Positions 1 through 13,436 are shown, numbered from the stretch's first letter. The stretch: DNA of 64,000 nucleotides from Bursaphelenchus xylophilus (GCA_904066235.2 CAJFCV020000005.1:3343501-3407500), one strand, 5' to 3'. Numbers and translations are program-made. The notes: generated by a model from the sequence alone, not told the origin.

Positions 1-431
1 TTGGGAGGCGACCTGAGTTGCCGTGGTTGCGGATGTGGGGCCGACGTGCGGCGCGATCTGCTCCTTGTCTTCGTTGGCGCTGTCGCCCGCGAGAAGATCT
101 TCGCCTACCCGTTCGTCCGGTGCGCGTTGGTCGCCGCGCTGGTCCGTCTTGGAGAACACGCTCTTCGGGTCGTCAGCAAGATCGGCGGGATCGTCGGGCT
201 CGTCGTGTTCTTTCCGCTTCTCGTCCGTCTTTTCGTTGTTGTTGGCGGCGTCGAAGGAGGTCGCGACGACAGCCGGCTGGTGCGCCTGCAGCGGCGCGAC
301 GCGTTGCACAGATGTCGCCGTTGTGGCGGCCGGCTCCGGGGGGCTTCTGACCAAGAGGTCAGACCGTTCGGGGTTGAAGCTGAAGGCAGTGCCAAATTGC
401 ACTCGATCTTGTAGATGAACAGGATTGTTAT
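1..431 (-). CDS. Partial exon of an unrecognised acidic, low-complexity protein (runs off left edge)
   Basis: Read on the minus strand, one frame is open from about 431 down to the first base of the window, in a block far more GC-rich than the flanking DNA. It opens after a plausible acceptor (CTTGTAG, minus strand) at 432 and encodes about 143 residues beginning roughly NNPVHLQDRVQFGTAF. It continues with a Pro/Ala/Thr-rich stretch and then an Asp/Glu/Lys-rich stretch (DEKRKEHDEPDDPADLADD). This is hydrophilic and looks like a disordered protein segment. The plus-strand frame across the same bases is also open, but its Leu/Val/Phe/Arg/Cys-rich translation is what an Asp/Glu/Lys-rich gene looks like when read backwards. 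No family was recognised. No start codon is seen, so upstream exons would lie at higher coordinates, and the 3' part is outside the window. Confidence 0.5.
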
Positions 432-719
432 CTACAAGATTGATTCAAATCGAAATGGGAACCAAGTCGAAGACCTGAACGAACAGAAAGGTCCCAAGTT
501 CAAGGAGGCACACCGTTTTGCTCTTTAGGAGACTCCACGCTGAAAAATAGAGACGATTTTACTGGGAAATATTACGAAAAAGCGCGGCCATCGATCATCG
601 CGTGTTTCGAACGGGTTCCAACCGCTTTCGGACCGCGGGTCATAATAACTTGCGGTCGAAAGAAGACCTTTAATAATCAAACTGGACTTTCGAGTTTCCA
701 GACAACCGTTAAGATCATA

Positions 720-930
720 CAGTAGGGGACCTGATCCAGTGTCAAAAAACGTAAAATTTTGCATCCGAAGTATCAAAAATGTGGCAAAATACTTCCCTCT
801 CCCGGTGAAAAAACTCGGCTTTCAAAACGAAGTTTTTTCGCTTGGAGAGGGAAGAATTTTGCCACATTTTTGATGCTTCCCGGATACAAAATTTTACGTT
901 TTTTGCCACTGGATCGGGTCCTTCACTGCA
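720..930. repeat. Hairpin MITE, family P, copy 1
   Basis: Almost the whole element is an inverted repeat. The left arm reads CAGTAGGGGACCTGATCCAG and continues through a GGCAAAATACTTCCCTCTC word. The right arm is its reverse complement and ends CCAC(T)GGATCGGGTCC...CACTG. The arms meet near 825. The left end is flanked by TA. Seven copies of this sequence lie in the first 27 kb. TA flanks and CAGTG termini suggest a Tc1/mariner-mobilised non-autonomous element. Confidence 0.85.
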
Positions 931-2246
931 GGTAAATCTGGCAAGAAAAAAAAGGTTTTCATTTTTTGCTTCAAAAATTCAGCAATTTTTCCCCCAAAAG
1001 CTATTCAGCGACCTTGCGGAATAGGGAATTGGAGACTAAAAGATCATAAAATCAATGCTTTCTGTACGTCGAGAGATCTAAATTCATTTCGATTGTTTCC
1101 GAAAAAGAACGGGCGAAAGGGATTGATTCAGGAAGGTCTGATGATTCATTTATTATTCCTTGACTCGCAGACCGTCAAATACAAAGCTGTCCGAATCGCA
1201 AAAATTAGTCGTAAACTGCGCAAATCCGGCCCCAAAAGTTTTGAGAAATAAATCCCAAAATCTGTGTGCCCTTCGGGGGGAGAGTTGTTTGTCCCGAGAT
1301 TCACCCGAAACTCACCCCTCGGTTTACGGCCGCACTATAAAAGTTCAATACGTTTAATGCTCAAAACAAAGCATCCGTTTCGGAATTTAGGGGCTTTTGA
1401 GATGATAATCTGAGGTTTGGACGTCTCTGGCAATAAAAATGGCAAAAAGACTGGGAATGGGGAGATAATTTGGGATGTAAACAAGAGAAGGGGCGCTAAA
1501 GTTCAAGGGTTAGTCGAAGTTTTTTTCAAATCGTTCTGATAAAAAATGGTTTTCCTGGCTCTTTACAGAAAGCACTGAAAAAAAAGGGATTTTCATGCGA
1601 AAGATTGTGAAAAATTAGGAGAGATGGCCAGAGATAATGGCGAGGATCGAATTTTGATGACTTTCTTCGAAAATCATCACAATTCCTAAACTTCTACTTG
1701 CAAAATCTAGTAAATAGGCATCCCAAAACCCTCCTCAAGTGAGAAGAAATCGATCTTAGCGTGCAGAAAAACCGGCTGAACATGTAAATACAATGCAAAC
1801 AATAAAAAACAGAGCGTTTAACGTCGTACAAAAAACACTCCAAAAGTCGGCGGATCCGTGGGATATAAAATGTGGGGTAATTGCGACACAATGATTCGAG
1901 AGAGAGAGAGCTGCCCTTGGGCAAGCGCGTAGGGAAGTGGAAAGCCGAGAGAAGGCGCAGAGACCGCACAGTTGTTGGGCCGTTCCGATTGGCCCAGACG
2001 GGTCGAGGAAATGGACCCCGGGGGCATTCGAATCAAAACAAAAGATCTGATCCGTGTTTGTTGAGTTAGAGAGGGGAGATTTGCGGGTTTGGCAGGGAGT
2101 GCAAATAATGAAAGGTTTGAGGGTACCGGAAGGAGACAAAATTGAAATTTAGACGGGAGGGTTTGGGAGAAAAGCAAAAAAATTGAGGAGGAAAGCGAGG
2201 GTTCTGTTCGTTATATTGTGTTGAAAGCTGCTAAAATGTTACAGTC
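931..2246. other. Non-coding spacer
   Basis: AT-rich sequence with no credible gene. A GA-rich run lies at 1898-1912. The overlapping open frames at 1690-2180 (minus) have no splice context and a random composition. Confidence 0.6.
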
Positions 2247-2633
2247 GGCCTAAAAATCCAGACCTCAGCAAATAACAAGCTAAAGTTTGCGCATATTTCA
2301 TGAAAATCCTACCCTACAGTGGGGGACCTGATCCAGTGCCGAAAAACGTACTATTTTGCATCCGGGAAGTATCAAAAATGTGGCAAAATGCTTCCCTTTC
2401 CAAATGAAAAAACTTCGTTCGTGCCCTTTCCCTCACAAAAAAACGGGCGCGCTTTTGAAATCTGGGTTTTTCACTTGGAGAGGGAAGCGTTTTGTCATAT
2501 TTTTGATGAGTCCCGGGTGCAAAATGGTACGTTTTTTTGCCACTCGATCAGACCCCCCACTGTAGGGTAGGATTTTCATGACATATGCGCAAGTTTTAGC
2601 TTGTTATTTGCTGAGGTCTGGATTTTTAGGCCG
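2247..2633. repeat. Extended palindrome around family P copy 2
   Basis: The inverted symmetry goes beyond the element ends. Left flank: the words CGGCCTAAAAATCCAGACCT, CAGCAAATAACAAGCTAAA, GCGCATAT and TCATGAAAATCCTACCC. The same words return in reverse complement at 2563-2633 (GGGTAGGATTTTCATGA ... ATATGCGC ... TAGCTTGTTATTTGCTG ... AGGTCTGGATTTTTAGGCCG). About 70 bp of flank on each side is involved, giving a nearly perfect 387 bp hairpin. Confidence 0.85.
2317..2562. repeat. Hairpin MITE, family P, copy 2
   Basis: CAGTGGGGGACCTGATCCAG at the left and its inverted partner ending CCCCCCACTG at the right, flanked by TA on both sides. This copy has a longer loop than copy 1. It lies inside a larger palindrome (2247-2633). 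Confidence 0.85.
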
Positions 2634-3407
2634 AAAATAGCAAAAACTTTTCACATCGGAAATATCGGCTCTGCTTGCAAAGCGTGAGCAAAATTTTTTG
2701 AGATTTATAAGGCTTCTAGTTATAAAAAAGTATAAAGAATGTACAGAAAAACGAAGGGCCAAACTTGTGGTACCGCATTTATAAATTTTCACCCCAAAAG
2801 ACTCAAAAAGTCCCCCAATTTTCGGTCAAAATCAACCAAAGTAGCCCCCCCCCAAAAATTAGGTAGTGAAAAAGGGTTGATATGATATAGCGGCTCCCCC
2901 CATCTTTTCTCAGCCCCGAAGCAAAACGGAGTTGAAAGCGAAGGGGGGTTCGCTGAAAAGGTATTGGCTGGGAAATAATATCAAAAAGACGAAAAAAGAC
3001 AAAGCAAGTGAGCGGCTGGCTCGGAGAGAGAGGGGAGAGAGGACATCCCATGCCGTCATCATTTTGCTTCGTCTTCTTCTCCGTCTTCTTCGAGAGAGAG
3101 GTGTACACTCAAACCGTCACGAAAGAAAGCTGGGGCGGTTCAAAAACTTGAGCAAATTAATGAAAATGTCGGACGAGCAGCCTAATGGGAAAGACGTTCG
3201 GGTTTGGAGCGGCCGGTGACGAAGTTTTAGAGGTTTCGTGAAGGAAAGTGATGCTATGAGAAAACGTGCGGTTGAAACCGAGCATGTTTTAAAAGGGCAT
3301 ACTCTCACTAGACCAAAAGTCAATTTTTGAAAGATTTAGCCCGTGCTTTGCACGTGTAGCCATAATATTCAACGATTATTGGCGAGAGAATACGCAGAAT
3401 AAGTATA
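2634..3407. other. Non-coding spacer with repeat fragments
   Basis: Contains a fragment of the dispersed CGGCT...TGCAAAGCG...GAGC word near 2668 and an inverted one near 3335. A TCTTC-rich run lies at 3067-3091. No gene was recognised. Confidence 0.5.
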
Positions 3408-3599
3408 CAGTGACGGACCCGATACAGTGGCAAAGAACGTACCATTTTGCATCCGGGAAGTATCAAAAATGTGGCAAAATGTTTCCCTCTCCAAGTGAAA
3501 AAACTTCGTTTTTGAAATCGCAGTTTTTTCGCTTGGAGAGGGAAGCATTTTGCCACATTTTTGATACTTTCCGGTTGCAAAATGGTACGTTTTTTGCCA
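3408..3599. repeat. Hairpin MITE, family P, copy 3, right end lost
   Basis: The left end CAGTGACGGACCCGATACAG follows TA. Both arms carry the TATCAAAAATGTGGCAAAATG word and its complement. The match stops at TTTTTTGCCA (3599), where unrelated sequence begins, so the right terminus is missing. Confidence 0.8.
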
Positions 3600-6500
3600 G
3601 TAATGCTGGCAAAAAATTAGCCGGTTTGGGACTTACATTGGGCAAAAGAATTGGGTAAATGTTGAAAAAAGTGGATAGGCAGGTTAGGGGATATTTTTGA
3701 ACCTAATTCTTAGCAACAACCCCAAAAAATTGTTTAGTTATGCAACGCCGGCGTAGTTTGAGTCCGTAGAAGAGTCTAAAAAGAGGTCAGCATGGCTCCA
3801 AATTTGATTTCAAACAGTAACAGAGGTATCACAAGATTGGTAGTTTTTACGATATAAGATCAAGAATCTTTAAAAAGTAGCCTTTGTCTGTCTCCGCGAT
3901 ACTCTTTGAAATCACATTTAATTCCCCAATTCTGTCGCCCAATAAAAGTCCCAGACAAGGCCCTATAAAATTTGCGTAAACAACGACTCACGTCGAGTGT
4001 CCCTGGAATTCGAAAAACACGGAAAATGCAAAACATTCGCGCAAAACAAAATATTCAGCAGGAACATTCAGACGTCAGAAAAGTTATGTAGAGCAAAAAG
4101 TGCTTCAGCGGGATGACTAATGGATTGGTGCTTGAAAAGGGCAGAGTGATTTTTGCTTTTAAAAAAAACTTGATATAGGAGGAAAAGCGTCTTATAACAA
4201 ACCCACAATTCATTGGGAACAAACATTTGTTGTCTTTACAGTTTATTTATTGCATTGAGATTTGCGAAAAAAAAATTTTTTTTTCTAAACATAATTCCCC
4301 GTTATTTTCTCAAAGTCCGTCCCCATCAGATTCATTCTTCTTTGCTCTTTGCCCTCGGGCCAAAAGTCTGTTCCGTTCGGACCGCTCTTTAATATAAAAG
4401 TAGTTATAATAACAAGATGGAAGAGTGCAGCGAAGAAACGGTTTTATGATCGAGGAGGAGAAGGGGAGTTAGCTGTTTTTTGGGGCGAAAATAAAAATTA
4501 TTTTTTTTTGCCTTTGTACTATTATATACTATATAACGGAGCAGCCATTCCTCGGGCATTGGGAAAAGTGAGGACTGAAAATTGATTTGTGATAGAGTTT
4601 TAGTGATGTTTGATGTGCTTTCTTATAAGATAGAGGACGGAAGATCGATAATTATGACATCAACAACTACCTTAATATGGAAAAAATCTCGTCTTTTGAA
4701 GAAAAGAAATTTTGGGATACCTTTTGAGTCTTTTTTTGAGACTCAAATGGAGAAAAGAGCAAACAAACAAATGATTTCAGAAAACGCGTTTCGAAATAAA
4801 AGCATCCATTGGCCAAAAATTATGGAGTAAAATGCTCAGGTATCCACACTCGGAGTCATCTGCAAAATAACCGAATTAAAATTTGAAAACAAAATAAACC
4901 GCGATAAAAATGTCAACGACAAAAATTTACGAAAAATAAGGGGATAATAGGAAAAAAACGCAATCAATCAATATATTCTCTCAGGATGACTCTTTTCCAT
5001 ACAAAAAATCAAAAAAAAATCATTTTTTTTTGGCATTTTTCGACCTAAACGGCGATATCTGCAAAAGGCAAACTAACAATAAGACGTTCGCGAAAGCCTT
5101 GGTAAGCTTTAGCCGAAATTCTCCCAGGCTTCATAAAAATTTGTGACCCAAAACTTGAGCCTTCTCCCAATCCGTCAAAACTTTGCGGAACAAAAAATTT
5201 GAATTGTTTTAGTACAATTTAATCCTCTTACGGCCGGAAAACCCCGAACTCACGTCAACAACGTGAGTCAGAAGGACTGTTCTTTCAGGAATTGAAATTT
5301 TGAATGGCTTTGAGAAGACGGTTAAAACCGAATGACAAACAGGCTATTTTTGTTTTCGAGACGGTCGCTAAATGATACGTTCATTGTGCTGCGTTAGGAA
5401 ATCGTCTCAGCCAGTCTTGTGCAGTAATAAATTTACTGAAAAAGCCTTTTTTTAAGGTAGAATTGCCATGTAATTAAGGCCTCAAAAAAGCAAAAAAAGC
5501 TTTATCGCGGCCTTTGATTCAAATCAAGGATTTTCAAAATGCAAATTTCTCGAAGAACAACGCACGTCAAACTGAGATAAGCTAAAACAGTCCGGTGAAT
5601 GGATTGGCAATTTGCCAAAAAAAGACGCGAAAAAACGTTTTGTCGGGGGAGAAATGGGGAATTTTTGGGGCGAGAGAGTACGTTTTTACGTGTCATTTTT
5701 TCTCTCTTTCTCTGCGAAATAGACGAAGTGTAAAAAACCGATAGCGAAGTGTCTACTCCAGTCACCGGACTCCTCAGTTTGACGTGCAACGCTCCTGTTT
5801 TCTTGAAAATTTGCCTGCTTGCTACGACTAGGTTACTTCTCAAATCTTCAAAATTTTAGTTTGCTATGTGCCGTTGCAGCCGAGATACTCAACGATCTTT
5901 GTCGAGTACATAAAACAAGTATTGGTTAGTCTAAAATACAAATTTCGCAAAGTGCGAGGCAGGAAATGTTTACTAAATTTTGTCTACTTGTAGTGTCTAG
6001 AGCACAAAACAATCGCTAAAGACCTTAGCTTGCACTTTTTAGTTAGAGCCAAGATATTCAGCGATCTTTGCGTACGGCATGCGAAATTAACAGGCCAGAG
6101 ACAAAAGATGTTCCGGTCGTATCTTTATGAATTCTACAGGCTAAAAATCTTGCATATGCCTTAGAAACTTGTCCTCTGGATTAGCCTCAAGTTTCTACAA
6201 AATGTAACGGTTGTTCAGAGCAATTCAATAGCTTTTTCTTTGTAAATTTATTGGTGTTTCCCCCAAAAAATGCATTCAGAAAGGATCGGACTATCCGGCC
6301 CATTCCACAAACAACGTTTCCGGCTACAAAAAAGTAATCAGCAGATTAGGGGAAGGGTGCACCGAATGTCCTGAGAAGCGCTGACTTGTGATATCCGTTT
6401 AATCCGTTTGACAAAAAATTCGAAAAAAAGGTCGGAGATATCACGAATTTTTGTTTTTTCCGAACGATAATGTGATATCATCAATAAGCCGAGAGCTAAA

Positions 6501-9500
6501 TTAAAATGTTGCGAAGGGTTTTTTCAGAGACGGAGTGAAAAAGTAAAAAAATTAAGAAAAGTGAGAAAATCTTAAAAAACGAAGACGGATGTTTATGTTG
6601 TCTTCGCACGTATGACAATAAGTCTTCGAGGCAATGGCTTCGTCTAACATATTGCGAATGACGTTAAAGAGGCCCAACATATGTTAAATTTATATGGAAA
6701 ATAGGCCATGACGACAATCTGGAAGGCCCAAAATCTTGCGTAAAATTTTGCTAAAAGTGCGATCTCATATTTTTTTAAAATTTTGCATGCTCGTTGAGTC
6801 TAGGCCATATACGAAATCCTGGAAATTTTATATCAAATCCTAAAAATTTCGATAATTTCAGGCCTTAAAGTCTCCACTCCAAAATTCTTTTGGGGCATTT
6901 CCCCCGCAGAACTACGTTGTAAAGAGACCAGAAATAATTTTCTGATAACAAATATTTATGCAATTTCCGGCTGTCTCGCGCCTTTCGAAAAATGATTCAT
7001 AAAGGCCTAGTCCCCACAGACAAGTCGTTTATTGAAGAATGGAAGGCGGAAGGATAAATTTAGTTATGATCTGATGTATCGGTTCATAGGGAAGCCATGT
7101 GAAGGATCATGTTTCCACAAAAAATCAAATTTTTCCGCACGAAACCTGCAAATAACGGCCAAACAAGGATTTTTCTCTGACCGCTCTCCGAATTTCGTGT
7201 GCTCTCTCGTCGGAAAAGAATGTTGAATGACTCGGCTTTCGTTGTAAGGTACTGGCGAAAAATTTCTCAAATTGATTTGTGGCCTAGACATAACACGTGG
7301 GCCAAATTTAAAGATAATCGGAGAGTTGTACTTGCAGCACTTCCCTAGCAATTTTTTTAAAAATTTTGGCAATTTTAATGAAAATCAATCAAAATATTGA
7401 GGTCGCAGCGAGAGAATAGCCCATGCAAGAGCTGGTTTAAGACACTTTAAGCCTGTTCCTCTAAGAGGCTTTATAAAACATCGCAAATTTCGACAAATCC
7501 GACCACCCAGCTCCTCTATGCTCATGACTATCCCAATATCCTAAAAAAATGATTGGAATCCCTGAGGTTGCCAATCCCTTCAGCTATCGGCCTCGTGACT
7601 AACACGTTCGCGGTGGGTGACGCGTCAAAAGGAGATTCGAATAAAAAGTACACACACACCTTACCCCCACCTCCGCTCACAAAAGAAAAGCGGGCGGCAG
7701 AGGGTGGCGCGGCGCTTCTTTATCCCCGCGGTGGCGTAAACCCAATTTCGGTGCGATCGGAATTAAATTCGGATGAGGCGGGCAGCGACAGCAAACCGTT
7801 TTGTTTTAAGAATGGAGATTTATTTTTGCGAGTTTGGGGGCTAGATGGACCTTGATTTGGGAAGTGTAGGGTATCATAGTAGTTTGAATGGGTTTTGGAG
7901 GGAGATTTTTTTGACTGGGATGTTGATGAGACTTGGAGCAAATTAAAAGTGGAATTTTTTATGCCTTATAGGGGGGTTTTACGTTGTAATTTGAATAAAA
8001 AAATGAGGACTTTAGGTCCAAAATTGATCAAAATTTTATTTTTTTGCTAATTTTGTCATATTTTAGCCCCATTCATACCACGGAGAGAAACTATTGTCCA
8101 CAAAAAAGCATTTTTTTCAGAATCTGTTCAATAACTTTTTCATTTTGCAAATTAAAAAAAATTAAAAATTTTTGCGATCTGGGACCTAAAAATGTCGATG
8201 ATTTCTGCATAACGCGAGCGAAAATCCTCGGAAATCTTCCAGAAAATTTTAATCCTTATTTATGATAAATTCTATCGCAATCCACGATTGACATTTTTTC
8301 AAAAAAAATGTTGAAAATCAAAAGCTCAATAAATCATAAATTTTCTCGCAAATTAATTATATACTTTTAACCCCGAAATTAACAGTATTAGTCAACAAAT
8401 CAAATAAGGGAATTAAAATTGCACCTCTGGGAATCTCATTAGTTCTTGAACTGATAAGCAAATTAAAAAGTAACTTCAAGGGACGCTGAAGTCAATAACA
8501 AACAAGTGGTGGTCAAAAAAGCGGAGACAAGTCTCGGAATTGCTGATAAAACGAACACCCGCGAATGGGAAATGGCTGGACAAACAGTGTTCGGGAAATT
8601 CGAGACGGTTCTTCAAAATTCAGATATGGATATGAAAGAGTGACCAGAGAATAAAGATTGGGGATTTTTTGGAGGGGAAATGCGTCATGATTCAAAAGAA
8701 ATCTAAAATTGTGGGGAAATCCGGAGGGCTGAGGCTTAGGTTGAACAAAAATAAAGGTAAGGGCAGCAAAAAGGACTTTGTATTCGAAAATTGGATCAAA
8801 ATTAATTTAAAAAAAATGATTTTGAGATAAAAATTTAAAAAAAAAAATAAAAAATTTTTTTTTCTTATGGTCAAGATATTTTTTCTTTGGCCCTCTCTCT
8901 TCATTTTTAGTATTTTCTCGCCCAAAAAACACTTAATATTAAAAAAATATCTCAATTTTGTCAATGTAAGCAAAAATATCAAAAATAGAAAATTTGTGCC
9001 CCAGGTGATTTTTTCAAGAAAACTTGATGAAAATCTTGCTTGACGTTTCAGATCAAGGGTCTTTGAACCTTGTGGACGCCTGTCAGATTCGACGGGACCT
9101 CACATATCTAGTTTATGTCGATCATTCATAAACTAGAACAACTGGCTTCCCACTTCAAATCCAATATCTCCGTTTATTCAAACAAAAATATTTTGATTTT
9201 GTATTCAAACCCCACTTTCGAAATTTCATAGGTCCTGCTTTATTGTTAGAGCAAAAATCCACCCCCTAATTGTCGTCATAATGCCATATTTTGACTTAAT
9301 TTGCCTCCAGTAATCATCATTTCCCTTCCAAAACAAATCCTTATCCCTTGTATTAATCTCTAGTCACGTTAAAAACGATGAACCGGGGATGTCGTGGGTT
9401 CGGAAGTATCGAATATCAAATCCGTGCCATCTCGGAACAGCTTTCTAGACGAGCCCGGCGGAAATGGAAAAAATAAATATTGTTTTTTGAAAATTTATTT

Positions 9501-12500
9501 TTTTTTTGATTTTTTTTGCATAAAAAATTTTAGGGCCTGTTTATGGATTTAAAAAAAATTTTACAAAAAAAAAATTTTTTTCCGAGCAAAATCGGAAGAG
9601 ATCTTTGCGAAAAAAGTTTTTTCTCTGACCGTCTCTCCTCACTTCGCGTACTCTCTCGCCAAAAATACCTTTGAATATCTCGGCTCTGCTTGTAAAGCGC
9701 GGGCTAAAATTTTGTGCAATTTTTTTGCACCTTTTTTAGAGCGCTCTTGCCAAATTTAAAAAGAATCTGAGCTTTTCAGCACGGTAAATTCAAATATTTA
9801 AAAAATTTCAATCAAAAATTTTAAACAAAAAATCCGACTCATATGACAGGGAATTTGCGGTGATTTCGTAAGGCCAACACAAAGGCCACAGGAATATAAA
9901 AGATATTAGATCAAAAACAGCGATCGATCAGGCGGAACAGGGCCCGCTTTTGCTCGCGACCGGTCCTGCTCTCTCTGGCGTAATGAACGGAGTCGGAGAG
10001 AGAAGCGACGAAAAATTTAAATATTTCATCGACGCAATTTTTGTGCAAAAAATCAGGAAATCATATGGTGATGGTTTCAAATCGCTGCTTTTTTATAAAA
10101 ATCCAGGAGCTGTTTTTTGAAGTTTTCTCAAAATGAGCAGAGATGTCACGGTGATGACGTATCTCCAAGACCGTTTAAACTGCCAATTTAGAAACATCTC
10201 CCTCCATTATGGACGCTCAATGAGACGAAACACTCTCCTCGAGGCCCTTGAATTTCATAAGCCACATATACGAAGGGTAATGAAGACACAGAGCCACGGG
10301 AATATCCAATTAGCGAATAAAACAAGTGCACATCCCTAATATTACGAAAATATAAAAAATGCAGGACAAAATACAAAGGAATCTTGTAAACGCCGTATCT
10401 CTAGAACATATACTCTTCATAGCAAACAATTCTACGGATCTCTGGCAAAGACTTTTTGCTAAAATACGGTCTCAAAAATTTTTTTTAGTTTGGAAAAAAA
10501 TCTTTTTTGCTGTTTTTATACAAAAATATAGACGTCAAAAACTATGAAATAAAATTTTACAGCCCTTCTACTGAGATATTACAATACAACCGCCCCGAAA
10601 TTCTACTGAATAAGACGTCAAATGTTCTGTTTTCGCAACTCAAAGGTCAAAACGCTTCGTCAAAACTTGATGGAGAAAAACAAGACGCTCCTTCCAAATT
10701 TTTCTGGGATGATTATGATTGTGGTATATCGTTCGAAACCCTATCAAAGCTACTACAAAAAGGCGTTTTTGGTTTTTGTAAAATACGAACGGTTTTTAAG
10801 AAATGACATTTTTTCTTCTGAAGGCAAACTTTTGGAAGGTAATTTTCAAAGGGCAATTTTTCTGGAGCTAAACAAGCTCAGGTAAAATTTAATATGGCAG
10901 TTGATAGTAGCTTTCATGGGCTTTCAGAAGAGCTATACTGCTTATTAAAAAGAATTTCTCAGTTTTAAAAAAACGTCCGGGATTTCAGCTTGTCCGAGGT
11001 GTTGAAATCAACCAAAAATTGTTGAAAAATTTTAAAATAAAGATTGATAAATACTCTATAAATGTAAAAACAATATTCAGAATTAAAGTAGGTTAAATAA
11101 AAACTATATAGTAAAAGCCCTAAGGGCAGTAAACGTCGCCAGACGCAATTTTAGGCCAAGAAAGAGGGGAAATTGGCTATTGGCTAAGGCTATTGGATAA
11201 CCCAACTTTTTTACGAGATTCTAATTCCTTATAAAGACACATGACACAATCAATGTCCATGCCAGACGTTCCCGCAAAAACCGACCGATTCCGCCCGGTG
11301 CGAAACTCGGGTCCAATTTTCGCCGCCGTCGAAAAACTCGGACGAGAGGGGAAAGGACGGGGGGAAATCGCGGCGCTGCACCGCTCCAACTGGTCTCGTC
11401 AGCCTTGAAGAAAGCGAGAGAGACACACAGGGAATTCGAAGGGAATTCGACTGCATCCCTCCAGCCATGTGGGGAGCTTGGGGGCTTCGGTTTCTCTCGC
11501 CTGCCCCACTCTCTCCCCGCGAATCCGCTGCGGACTTTTGTTTTCGCCTCTCGCCCCCTCCACACAATGCCATCGTATCTTGGGCGGGTGCAGACACGCT
11601 CCGCATTTGGTGTAGTGTCTCGGAGAATGCCTTGTGGTCTCTTTTTGGACTGTACTATTTGGGTGCGGGGCTCGGTTATTTCCGAAAGTACTTAAAATTG
11701 AGAGTGCTCCGAATGGGTTTGATGCAAATGGGACAAATTTAGATTAGACGGATCGAAGAGATAGACAAGAATTTTGGCTTTCGCTTTGCAGAAATAACCG
11801 AGATTTTTAGAATTGGGACAGCAAATTTTGTAGATTTTTTGGTCGAAATTTGGCAAAAATTCGAAATTTTTTGCGATTTTTTTGCTCCCAGAAATGGCTA
11901 GTAAAATATCCTTCAAAAAAATCTAATTTTTTCCCTAAAAAATATCTCGGCTACGCCTGCAAAGCAAGCGCTAAAATGTTTATTTTTGTCAATGACTTTC
12001 AAAGATGTTTAATCAGCATTGCCGACGAGAGGCTATGGAAAATGCGGAGACGGTCAGAGAAAAAACGCTTTTTGGCCATACCAAAATACATATTCCTTTG
12101 TGGAACTTTGTACTCTGAGCTTTGAATACAAACTTTTCGAAATTTTTATTCCAAAAAAATAGCAAAAAAATCGATTTTCATTTTTTTCGACGTAAAAATC
12201 TCGGTGAATCCTACCACCCGCAGGTTAAAAATTCGACAAGTTTATTAAAAAATTTTGATCTCAGTGTTTTCCAGCCTTCATCAAGATCTATTTACTTTAA
12301 TTTAGCACTTCTTTTTCCACCAAAACAGGGCAAGAAGCCCCTGGATTCTTCCGAAGCCCTAAAATTTCCGGCTTCTCTCTGGCCGCTCTCAATTTTATTG
12401 TTCTATTTCGCCGCCTCGAATCTCTGTTTTCATCTCGTTACAATGGAATTAACGACCGAGAAAAACGGCTTGGTGTTTTTTTATTTCCCCCACATTGATC

Positions 12501-13436
12501 CCTTGGACTCTTGGCCGAATAAAAGTGCAAGATGCGGGTTGTCTGGAAAGCGGAATGACCTTTATCTATCGTCTAAATATGATGTCTGAAATGCCTGAAG
12601 GCTGCTGAAAAGCGATGCTAATAATGACTCTCTATATTAGGTATATCTTGCCGACAAAGACTAAATATCCCGGCTCCTCTGCAAAGCGCGAGTTAAACTT
12701 TTCAGCAATCAAATTTTTAGCCTATACCGGATTTCAGCGAGATTTCAAATTTTTTGGAAGCTTTTTTCACCCCAGTGTTTTATGATTTTTCCCGCTGAAA
12801 AACATATTTCGAGTTGTAAACTTGTAGAATTGCACTAACGCAAAGCTTATAGGATTACACTTGCTTGTTTACACGCCACCCGGAAGCCGACATCTCTCTT
12901 CCCTGGGGCTGTTTGCCAACTCCAAAGTGCGTCTGGAAAACTTATTAAAATTTAATAGGGCAATCAGCTGAAAACAAGCGATAAAATTAAGTTTACTTTT
13001 TTTTTGTAGAAGTGTAATACGTATGGCAAAAATTTAATTTTTTGTCGAAAATAACAGAAATATCGGAATTTTTGGAATTTTTCGGCTTAAAAACCTTAAC
13101 TGTTTCTGCAAAATGCAGTCTGAAAGTCTCAAAAATTATTAAAAAAAAAAAGATGACTATAATTTTTTCCCATTTTTCCTGTCAAAATTCGACTATATTC
13201 ACTGCCTTTCCTCTCCTCTTTTGGTCGAAAAATCCCCCCGAAACGAGAGAGCGCAACCTTTGCAAAGCGAACGGGCAGAGAAAAAGAGAAAATTCGTAAA
13301 AAGCGGTCAAGTCCGCAGGGACCACGTCACTGCGAAGAGGAGAGGTGGGAAAAGGCATTTTGGAAAGTAAGAAAATTGGGACGCGTCTGGAAATAGTAGG
13401 ATTGGTGTGAAAATATGACGGAAGAATCTACGTAGC
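3600..13436. other. Ten-kilobase gene-free AT-rich region
   Basis: No gene is supportable. Contents are many short fragments of the dispersed repeat (for example near 5860, 6033, 7160-7215, 8195, 9612-9720, 11775, 11942, 12025-12070 and 12670) and GC-richer pockets at about 7560-7850 and 11250-11640 that could be promoters or decayed exons. Weak open frames at 10133-10885 (plus) lack family resemblance and splice context. A 155-codon frame at 12122-12589 is Phe/Ser/Lys-rich, as expected of AT-rich noncoding DNA. Confidence 0.5.

Noticed and set aside
1..418. Open frames on the plus strand in the GC-rich left edge
   Set aside because: Their Leu/Val/Arg/Cys-rich translations are the reverse shadow of the acidic minus-strand exon; no plausible start context or splice sites.
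1690..2180. Three overlapping minus-strand frames
   Set aside because: All three frames are open in part, typical of a locally stop-poor stretch; none has a recognisable domain.
2319..2570. Open frames across the hairpin elements (here and at 3410, 14112, 14230, 20376, 21704, 26684)
   Set aside because: They are translations of family P inverted repeats, similar in both directions, and not proteins.
10133..10885. Cluster of plus-strand frames as a gene
   Set aside because: Frames change without splice signals and the protein resembles nothing; possibly old transposon debris.
12122..12589. 155-codon plus-strand open frame
   Set aside because: Composition is that of AT-rich noncoding DNA, it overlaps no conserved motif, and has no promoter or splice context.
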